From: Sphingobacteriales bacterium
GTDB lineage: Bacteria > Bacteroidota > Bacteroidia > Sphingobacteriales > Sphingobacteriaceae
Direction: 5' to 3'
Assembly (NCBI GenBank): GCA_025353765.1
Contig: JANXOD010000020.1
Location: forward strand, 186,001-250,000
DNA length: 64,000 bases
Shown here: positions 58,208-64,000 of the stretch, piece after piece
Layout of the letters: each line of letters opens with the position of its first letter
Position numbering within the stretch: position 1 is the stretch's first letter
Translations under genes and position numbers: made by a program
Notes under the pieces: model-generated
Databases searched by the model: none
What the model saw: the letters and a program-made list of their open reading frames with translations, nothing else
Told to the model about the DNA's origin: nothing

Positions 58208-58394
58208 GGTGTGTCTTTTAAAGTGATCAACTATTATCTGCTGATTTAAGAGATTTGGCAAAGAGGTTATAGGTCATCCTAAATAATTGAAATGCACTAT
58301 AATTACCTTATCCTTTTGATTTTCTGTTTGTAAAAGTACAGAAATAATGGCATTAGCGTATGCTTAAGGTATGGAGCATATCGTAATTTCAATG

Positions 58395-59843
58395 TCAGGA
58401 TATTGATTTTTCTTTACTCCTTTTTGGCAATAGCTTTTTAAACCATTGTTTATAATAATCGAAATTAAATATAGCAGAGTCTACTGTTGCTTTATATGTT
58501 AAAAAAGCACCTAACGGAGTTAATGTAAATATGGCAATCCACATCCCTAAAAAAGTAGATATAGAACCATCTTTGGATGCTTTCTCACCAATTGTAGAAA
58601 TAATATGATACACTAAAAAAAATAGGACAGACATAACTACAGGAAGCCCTAGGCCTCCTTTTCGAATAATCGCCCCCAATGGTGCTCCAATAAAGAACAG
58701 TAATAAGCAGGAGAGAGACAAGGTGAATTTGCGATGAAACTCTACCATAAACCCACGTAACTTGTCAGTATAATCTTTATCAAATGATTCTATATTATCC
58801 AATTTTTCTTTAATGTAATGCGCTTGATTTTTGGCTGCTTGTATAGTTGCAATTTTATTACAGTTAGGCAGTACTTGTAAAACATCTTTATAGTCATTTA
58901 AAATCTGTTTTTTAGCAAGTTTTAGTTTGGGATCTAAATTTTCTGAATATTGATTATAATAAGGTTTTATGGCTTTAAATGTAGATTTTGAATTACTGTC
59001 TATCTGGTATTTTATAGAATCACGATAGTAAGCTAACTGCTTTAAATTAAGCATGGCGTAGTTAGATTTAAACAGATTTTCATCAGTGCGTTGTAATTTA
59101 AATCCCGACAGATCAAATTTTTGTTCTGTTTCTTTAAACCTGAAACGCATTAAGATTTGTCGTGGATTATATCCCCCCGCTCCACTTCCTTGCTTTTCTT
59201 CATAACGTACGCCGTCTTTTAGTTTAAGGACTAAGAATTGATCATCTGCAGTTCTGTACATTCTGCCTTCTTTAGCAAGAAGCACATTTATATTTCCATT
59301 ACCTGTATGATCATAAATAACAACATCATGCAATGTTTGTCCGTCTGGGTCTTTCTTTTTTACACGAATAGAATATCCGGTAATGCTATTATTAAAAATG
59401 CCTTCATCTATTAAAAATACTGCTTTCTGATTACGAACATCATAAAGCAACGATCCCATCTTTAAATTAGCTATAGGTAACATATAATCTGAAAAAAGAA
59501 AAGCGCTTGCACTTAAGAGAGTTACAATAATCACAAGCGGCATCATAGCACGTTGTAAAGAAATTCCCGCAGATTTAATGGCTACTAGTTCGTAGTTTTC
59601 ACCCAGACTGCCAAATGTCATGATAGAAGATAAAAGAATAGCTAAAGGGAGCGCCATAGCTACATTAGTAGCAGAGGCATAAAATAGCAATTCTAAAATC
59701 ACATACCATTCAAAGCCCTTTCCAATCAAATCATCAATGTATTTAAATAAAAATAACATCAATAAAATGAACATAACTATGAAAAAGGTTACAATAAAAG
59801 GCCGTATAAATGCCTTAATGACCAATAGGTATAGCTTTTTCAC
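58395..59843 (-). CDS. LptF/LptG family permease
   Basis: 482 residues. Inner-membrane subunit of the LPS export ABC transporter (YjgP/YjgQ). N-terminal membrane helices with FIRPFIVTFFIVMFILLML and ATNVAMALPLAILLSSIMTF, the GENYELVAIKSAGISLQRAM coupling helix, a large periplasmic beta-jellyroll (about 140-345), and C-terminal helices with FTLSLSCLLLFFIGAPLGAI. Bacteroidota members have an extended periplasmic part, as here. The start is a GTG at 59843. Sequence does not separate LptF from LptG. Confidence 0.92.
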   Translation of the reverse strand: MKKLYLLVIKAFIRPFIVTFFIVMFILLMLFLFKYIDDLIGKGFEWYVILELLFYASATNVAMALPLAILLSSIMTFGSLGENYELVAIKSAGISLQRAMMPLVIIVTLLSASAFLFSDYMLPIANLKMGSLLYDVRNQKAVFLIDEGIFNNSITGYSIRVKKKDPDGQTLHDVVIYDHTGNGNINVLLAKEGRMYRTADDQFLVLKLKDGVRYEEKQGSGAGGYNPRQILMRFRFKETEQKFDLSGFKLQRTDENLFKSNYAMLNLKQLAYYRDSIKYQIDSNSKSTFKAIKPYYNQYSENLDPKLKLAKKQILNDYKDVLQVLPNCNKIATIQAAKNQAHYIKEKLDNIESFDKDYTDKLRGFMVEFHRKFTLSLSCLLLFFIGAPLGAIIRKGGLGLPVVMSVLFFLVYHIISTIGEKASKDGSISTFLGMWIAIFTLTPLGAFLTYKATVDSAIFNFDYYKQWFKKLLPKRSKEKSIS

Positions 59844-59847
59844 ATTG

Positions 59848-59855
59848 CAAAAATA
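59848..59855 (-). promoter_or_regulatory. Possible -7 element of the LptF/G gene
   Basis: TATTTTTG on the minus strand fits TAnnTTTG and lies 4 bp before the GTG start, the same geometry as at lipA. Confidence 0.35.
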
Positions 59856-59870
59856 GGGAAAAATTAAGTC

Positions 59871-60251
59871 CTATGCCCCTAGTACACTAATCAAATATTC
59901 TATTTGATTATCCCATATTAATCTTCGGTCTTGCATGGTATCTTCAGTTGCAAAATCTGTTATGGATAATGCCACATCATTGGTTAATTCGTCTTGCACA
60001 ATTTCCATCTCAAAATAGCAATCGGGTTCGTCTTCAAGCCATTTGAATTTTACCAATTTATTTTCTTTAATAGATAGTAGTTTGGCTTTTTGCTGTTCCC
60101 CATCCCAGGTAAAAGTATAAATTTGGTCGCGGTACGTTACATCATCAGCAAACCATTGTGCTAAACCATTGGGTTCGTTCAAAAAACTAAATAATATTTT
60201 GGGCGAGGATTTTACTTCATATTCGATATTAAATTTTTTCTTTTCTGTCAT
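59871..60251 (-). CDS. START-like domain protein (SRPBCC fold)
   Basis: About 126 residues from the ATG at 60251 (MTEKKKFNIEYEVKSSPKIL); an ATG at 60272 adds 7 residues. The pattern FSFLNEPNGLAQWFADDV, FTWDGEQQKAKLLS, LVKFKWLEDEPDCYFEMEI and a last helix IWDNQIEYLISVLG is that of the Bacteroidota-specific START-like/AHSA1 family. It probably binds a small hydrophobic ligand. The LptF/G gene 27 bp downstream suggests a link to envelope lipid handling. Confidence 0.87.
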   Translation of the reverse strand: MTEKKKFNIEYEVKSSPKILFSFLNEPNGLAQWFADDVTYRDQIYTFTWDGEQQKAKLLSIKENKLVKFKWLEDEPDCYFEMEIVQDELTNDVALSITDFATEDTMQDRRLIWDNQIEYLISVLGA

Positions 60252-60322
60252 TTCTCGTTCTTTTATTAGCATATCGCAAAGCGATTTTTTTACATTTGTT
60301 TCTAAAGAAAAGTAAATTCCGC

Positions 60323-60330
60323 TATATTTG
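60323..60330 (+). promoter_or_regulatory. Promoter -7 element of the tRNA-Met gene
   Basis: TATATTTG fits the Bacteroidota -7 consensus TAnnTTTG 27 bp before the tRNA. A TTTG at 60295-60298 is a possible -33 element, though its 24-bp spacing is at the long end. Confidence 0.5.
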
Positions 60331-60356
60331 CAACTCTCATTTAAAACCCTTGTTTT

Positions 60357-60430
60357 GGCGGGGTAGCTCAGATGGTTAGAGCGCAGGATTCATAACCCTG
60401 AGGTCGGCAGTTCGATCCTGCTTCCCGCTA
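60357..60430 (+). tRNA. tRNA-Met (anticodon CAT)
   Basis: A 74-nt cloverleaf: acceptor GGCGGGG with TCCCGCT (two G-U pairs), TA at 8-9, D stem GCTC/GAGC, anticodon loop TTCATAA, variable loop AGGTC, T arm GGCAG-TTCGATC-CTGCT, discriminator A. CCA is not encoded. The anticodon stem CAGGA/CCCTG ends in an A31-C39 mismatch. CAT could also be an Ile2 tRNA after lysidine modification or an initiator tRNA; the missing three G-C pairs in the anticodon stem argue against the initiator. Confidence 0.93.
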
Positions 60431-60434
60431 CACT

Positions 60435-60459
60435 AAGCCCCGTTTTAGGGGCTTTTTTA
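60435..60459 (+). terminator. Terminator after the tRNA gene
   Basis: A 7-bp stem AAGCCCC/GGGGCTT with a 6-nt loop followed by a T run, starting 4 bp after the tRNA. Confidence 0.88.
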
Positions 60460-60564
60460 TTTGGAATTTTATAACTGCTGTTTATTATTTAATTAACTTC
60501 CACTAAAAAATCTTTTTATTTAGTTTTATAAAATTGATTCTATAAGTATTATGATTGAATAAGT

Positions 60565-61218
60565 ATGGAAAATAAAGATGGCCAGATACCAGCATTCTTT
60601 TTTATACCCGACATATCCGGGTTCACTAAGTTTATAGCAACAGCTGATATAAATTTTACTAAAGAAGTGATACCTGCTTTATTGCGTAAACTTATAGACG
60701 CCAACAAGTTAAAAATGAACGTTGGCGAAATTGAAGGTGACGCTATATTTTTTTATAAAACCGGCCGTTTACCTTCTGTAAGCAATGTTGCCAAACAATG
60801 CCGGCATATTTATCAGATTTTTATGGAATTTATTCAATCATTAGAATTGAATGATCCGGAGAATTATCATAAATATTTAAGCAAAAACCAGCTGGGTTTA
60901 AAAGTTATTGTTCACTTTGGGCCTATTAGCATCGCTAATATTAAAGGGCGGATTAAGTTACTGGGAGGAGATGTAATAGTTGCTCATAAACTTTTAAAAA
61001 ACAGCATTGATGAAGTAAACTATATTCTGCTTACTAAAAAATATCTTGCTAAAATTAGAGGTACAAAAAAATTGGCTCAGTATTTCCACTGGGAAAAACT
61101 TCATCCGGGAAAAGAAGAATTTGAACACATTGGTGAAGTAGAATACTACTATATTACAATGGATAAGCTTGAAATAATTAATCAGGCTAAACCGAAAATT
61201 AGTAAGAAACTAGCATAA
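60565..61218 (+). CDS. DUF2652 protein, class III nucleotidyl cyclase-like
   Basis: 217 residues, soluble. The fold matches class III adenylate/guanylate cyclases. FIPDISGFTKF holds the first metal-binding Asp (Asp16), VGEIEGDAIFFY the second (Asp59), and VIVHFGPISIANI plus LLGGDVIVAHKLL the last strands. The transition-state pair of active cyclases (GDxVNxAxR) is replaced: Ile138 for Asn and Lys142 for Arg. It may be a degenerate or differently acting cyclase. The 3' end overlaps by 20 bp the end of a convergent gene encoding an HD domain and a Pycsar-effector-type membrane region. Confidence 0.83.
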   Translation: MENKDGQIPAFFFIPDISGFTKFIATADINFTKEVIPALLRKLIDANKLKMNVGEIEGDAIFFYKTGRLPSVSNVAKQCRHIYQIFMEFIQSLELNDPENYHKYLSKNQLGLKVIVHFGPISIANIKGRIKLLGGDVIVAHKLLKNSIDEVNYILLTKKYLAKIRGTKKLAQYFHWEKLHPGKEEFEHIGEVEYYYITMDKLEIINQAKPKISKKLA

Positions 61219-62386
61219 TAATTGTAAAGCCTAAAGCAGCTAAGATAATACCACCCATAAATATATTATAAGACCAACTTAAATATTTGTATTTCTTCAC
61301 TAAAACACTTCCTAAGTGATAGATATCTACAGACATATTATCATACAATTCTTCGTTTTTATATTTCAAGGACTTAATATGGTCTACAAATTCCTTTAAT
61401 TCTAATTGGGCAAAATTTCCGAAGTAAAGTAGACTACTTTGTTTTTTATTTAACTCATATTTTTCTTTTGAAGTAACGTTTGGCCTGGATGATAGTACCG
61501 CAAAAATTACAGCAAATAAGCTGGTTAATAATAAAAATGCCATTGGAAATACAAATCTCACACTTTCAAAGCCACCGTCTTTGCCAGAAAAGGTAAACCC
61601 GGTTCCAAATAACGTAATCACTATCGATATTATGATTGTATTAATATTGATCATAATATGTGCTTTATTATCAGCAATTGAAGTTAAATTGATATGATAG
61701 GAATATAAAGATCGATAAAGCGTCTCTATTCCCCGTCCTTCTTTAATCGGCTTTAAATTCTCTTTTTCTTTAAGTCTAAGCTCTTTATTCTTTATTGTAT
61801 TTATTAAATTTTGTTGTTCTATTATGTTTAATTCTCGTTGATCATTATAATTAATAATAGCTTCCTCTGTTTTATATGGGGTATTCATCAAAAAACTTAA
61901 TTGCACCTGGGGCCATTCTATTTCTGTATAAGTTTTGTTTAAAGCCTTCTCCCACTCAATTCTTAAAAGACTTGCTCTACGATTAAATTTTTTGGTGCCT
62001 AAGTTGATATAATCAGCGTCATGCAAAATTTCCTGTAAAGAGCCATCGGGTATTGTATCATGCTTTGTAGATAAAATAAGTCTTTCAATTTCTAAAATTT
62101 CCTGTTGAGCATAATTATCCATGAGATAATTTTTCATGATTTTTACACTGGCTTCTTCATGATTTTCATACGTTTCTACATATCCAATATCATGAAACCA
62201 GGCTGCTAATATTAAAACTTCATAATCCCGGCTTGTTAAATTGTAAACTTTAGAGAGCTTTTTGCACGCTTTTACAGTTTCAAGAGTATGCTTATAATTA
62301 TGATACACATAATCATTGGAAAGCTTTTCTTTAAATAAATTGAATACGTATTCAGCAACATCTTTAATTACAGGATTATTTTTCAT
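61199..62386 (-). CDS. HD-domain phosphohydrolase fused to a Pycsar effector-type transmembrane domain (DUF5706)
   Basis: 395 residues. Residues about 10-200 form an HD domain with all ligands: HNYKHTLE (His33), AAWFHDIGYV (His65, Asp66) and LHDADYINLG (Asp125). A charged linker (KNKELRLKEKENLKP) leads to the PycTM region: DNKAHIMININTIIISIVIT and two more helices (about 276-300 and 369-394), with YFGNFAQLELKEF between them. In Pycsar defence, PycTM effectors bind cyclic CMP or UMP and disrupt the membrane; an HD domain could degrade the signal. The family is also widespread in Bacteroidota chromosomes outside clear defence islands. Its convergent neighbour is cyclase-like. Confidence 0.85.
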   Translation of the reverse strand: MKNNPVIKDVAEYVFNLFKEKLSNDYVYHNYKHTLETVKACKKLSKVYNLTSRDYEVLILAAWFHDIGYVETYENHEEASVKIMKNYLMDNYAQQEILEIERLILSTKHDTIPDGSLQEILHDADYINLGTKKFNRRASLLRIEWEKALNKTYTEIEWPQVQLSFLMNTPYKTEEAIINYNDQRELNIIEQQNLINTIKNKELRLKEKENLKPIKEGRGIETLYRSLYSYHINLTSIADNKAHIMININTIIISIVITLFGTGFTFSGKDGGFESVRFVFPMAFLLLTSLFAVIFAVLSSRPNVTSKEKYELNKKQSSLLYFGNFAQLELKEFVDHIKSLKYKNEELYDNMSVDIYHLGSVLVKKYKYLSWSYNIFMGGIILAALGFTIIMLVSY

Positions 62387-62488
62387 TCAGGATTTATTTA
62401 TATCTCATACTAAATAGTAAAAACTATGCCATAATATTAATTTACATATCATGATTCTATTTGGTACGATTATAGTAAGTTAATTGAA

Positions 62489-63394
62489 ATGAGAATAACA
62501 CATAAAAATATTTTTTTTGCTTTCCTGTTTATAGCATGTAATAACCCATATAAGAATAAAGCAAATAGTTTACAGTCTGATGCCCCAAAACCCAAATTAA
62601 TTGAGACTATTAAGGTTAATAAGTTACCTGCAGAACTAAACGAAATTTCAGGTATTACCTTTATTAATGACAGTATAGTTGCCTCTATCCAGGATGAAGA
62701 TGGTATGCTTTACTATTATAATATCAATCAAAACAAAATTGAAAAAAAGCAACCTTTTGGCGAACCAAATGATTATGAAGATCTGGTGCGAGTAGGGAAA
62801 GATATGTATGTTATGTCCAGTAAAGGCACTATTTATCAAATTAAAAATTTTGCTTCAGAAAAACCTGTTGTTACTCCATTTAAAACTCCTCTCAAGGGGA
62901 AAAATAATATTGAAGGCTTAGCATACGATGAAAAAAATAACCGATTGCTCTTAGCTGCAAAGGATTATGGCTTAGATAAGGATGAAACAACTAAAGAAAT
63001 TTATTCCGTTGACTTAAAAACTATGCAGTTTCAACCTGCGCCTACTTATGTTATAAATACAGGTGAGATTAAAAAATACTTTAAAGGAGATACTTTAGAA
63101 GAAAGCTCAAAAAAATTCCTTAAGGCATTGGGCAATGAAAATATGAACAAAGTTTTTCGTTCATCAGCATTAACCATAAATCCTGCTACCCAAGAAGTGT
63201 ATGTTTTATCTTCTATTAATAATTTAATTGCCGTACTCTCTCCGAAAGGAAAAATCAAAAGACTATTAGAGTTTCCGAAAAAAGATTTTCAACAACCTGA
63301 AGGAATAGCTTTTTCGCCAAATGGCAAGCTTTATATCTCTAATGAAGCAAGGGGTGGAATACCTAATATTATTGAAGTGAAAGATGCAGAATAA
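62489..63394 (+). CDS. SdiA-regulated-like beta-propeller lipoprotein
   Basis: 301 residues. ITHKNIFFAFLFIACNN is a lipoprotein signal with lipobox FIAC. The body has a propeller pattern of the SdiA-regulated family: LNEISGITFINDSIVASIQD, EDLVRVGKDMYVMSSKGTIY, NIEGLAYDEKNNRLLLAAKD and PEGIAFSPNGKLYISNEARG. Function unknown; members are often calcium-binding or phytase-like in fold. It overlaps the next gene by 11 bp. Confidence 0.82.
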   Translation: MRITHKNIFFAFLFIACNNPYKNKANSLQSDAPKPKLIETIKVNKLPAELNEISGITFINDSIVASIQDEDGMLYYYNINQNKIEKKQPFGEPNDYEDLVRVGKDMYVMSSKGTIYQIKNFASEKPVVTPFKTPLKGKNNIEGLAYDEKNNRLLLAAKDYGLDKDETTKEIYSVDLKTMQFQPAPTYVINTGEIKKYFKGDTLEESSKKFLKALGNENMNKVFRSSALTINPATQEVYVLSSINNLIAVLSPKGKIKRLLEFPKKDFQQPEGIAFSPNGKLYISNEARGGIPNIIEVKDAE

Positions 63395-64000
63395 GATATT
63401 TAAGTTTATACCAACCTCCCTTATTATTACTAGTATTATATTACAGGGTTGTACCAGTTTAAAGCCCTATTATGATAAGAGTCAAAAAAATTGGCAAACT
63501 GCAAATGCTCCCGATACTTTAAAACTCAAATACTCCATATTCTTAATTGGTGATGCTGGCAACCCGGATAAAAATAGGCAGGAACCTGTTCTTAAACTGC
63601 TACAATCGCAGATTAATCATAGCGACACCTCAAGCCATGGTCTTAATAAGGATACTGTTTTCGTTAATAATTCTCATAAGGAGGATGTAGTTATTTTTAT
63701 GGGAGATAATATTTATGAAACAGGTCTCCCCGAACCTGGTGCATTAGACCGTGCTGATAAAGAACGTGAAATTACCGAACAGATGAAGGTTGTTAAAGAT
63801 TTTAAAGGCCATAAAATATTTGTACCTGGTAATCATGACTGGAATGAAAGTAGACCGGGAGGTTTAGCAGCATTAAACCGACAGGAAGAATTTGTTGAAA
63901 CTTACCTGAATGCTGGTGATGTATTTATGCCAAGCAATGGCTGCGCCGGCCCTGTAGAGTTACAACTTAATAATGATCTGGTTGTAATTATTATTGATAG
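63384..64000 (+). CDS. Metallophosphoesterase lipoprotein, 3' end cut by window
   Basis: Open from the ATG at 63384 to the window end (205 codons visible). IPTSLIITSIILQGCTSLKP is a lipoprotein signal with lipobox LQGC. The calcineurin-like motifs are LIGDAGNPDKN, VIFMGDNIYETGLPEPGA and FVPGNHDWNESRPGG, giving the dimetal ligands. In Bacteroidota such proteins often continue into the same globular and barrel domains seen in the broken gene at 22113-24662, so this may be the intact relative. The start lies inside the preceding lipoprotein gene (11-bp overlap), implying coupled translation. Confidence 0.88.
   Translation, partial: MQNKIFKFIPTSLIITSIILQGCTSLKPYYDKSQKNWQTANAPDTLKLKYSIFLIGDAGNPDKNRQEPVLKLLQSQINHSDTSSHGLNKDTVFVNNSHKEDVVIFMGDNIYETGLPEPGALDRADKEREITEQMKVVKDFKGHKIFVPGNHDWNESRPGGLAALNRQEEFVETYLNAGDVFMPSNGCAGPVELQLNNDLVVIIID

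Noticed and set aside
58208-58394. FMN riboswitch upstream of ribBA
   Set aside because: No RFN-like conserved helices were found in the 187-bp gap.

Overview
The window comes from a chromosome of the phylum Bacteroidota, most likely the family Sphingobacteriaceae (Pedobacter or Mucilaginibacter relatives). The evidence is a SusC/SusD pair, a type IX secretion (T9SS) sorting domain, Bacteroidota-type lipoproteins (LamG, alpha-2-macroglobulin), AT-rich DNA, no Shine-Dalgarno tracts, and TAnnTTTG-like promoter elements. Most genes are core or metabolic. I see no prophage, insertion sequence or CRISPR array.

Layout. 1-2620: end of dnaK and a small lipoprotein gene sandwiched between two related terminator blocks. 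2628-5024: GH31 alpha-glucosidase. 5314-9183: a five-gene stressosome-type partner-switching operon (RsbR, RsbS, RsbT, a fused RsbT-like kinase/RsbX phosphatase, and a histidine kinase). 9271-10490: DUF1003 membrane protein and YciE ferritin-like stress protein. 10820-13204: a large surface protein with 26 head repeats of 17 residues, a peptidase S74 chaperone and a T9SS signal. Behind it lie a decayed repeat remnant and a 21-bp tandem array. 13908-19325: sugar nucleotidyltransferase, M42 peptidase, GNAT, MFS and acyl-CoA carboxylase beta. 19518-21944: carbonic anhydrase and PruA.

22113-24662: an outer-membrane barrel gene broken by at least four frameshifts. 24720-26326: DUF3829 lipoprotein and a membrane protein. 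26393-37310: a polysaccharide utilisation locus (SusC, SusD, LamG lipoprotein, two GH144-type enzymes, GH3), best explained as a beta-1,2-glucan locus. 37515-38872: DUF486 and TrhO. 38989-48677: orphan secreted proteins around a 2143-residue alpha-2-macroglobulin. 48715-49050: a second 21-bp-period array. 49121-51401: lipA, ECF sigma, anti-sigma. 51398-56930: tsaD divergent from tamB. 56972-60251: ribBA, LptF/G permease, START-like protein. 60357-60430: tRNA-Met(CAT). 60565-62386: a class III cyclase-like DUF2652 protein, convergent with an HD hydrolase fused to a Pycsar-effector-type membrane domain. 62489-64000: SdiA-regulated-like lipoprotein and a truncated metallophosphoesterase.

The least ordinary items are the cyclase-like/HD-PycTM gene pair, the sigma-B-free stressosome operon ending in a histidine kinase, the S74 plus T9SS head-repeat protein, the two unrelated loci sharing an exact 21-bp period, and a TonB-plug-like insertion in the alpha-2-macroglobulin.
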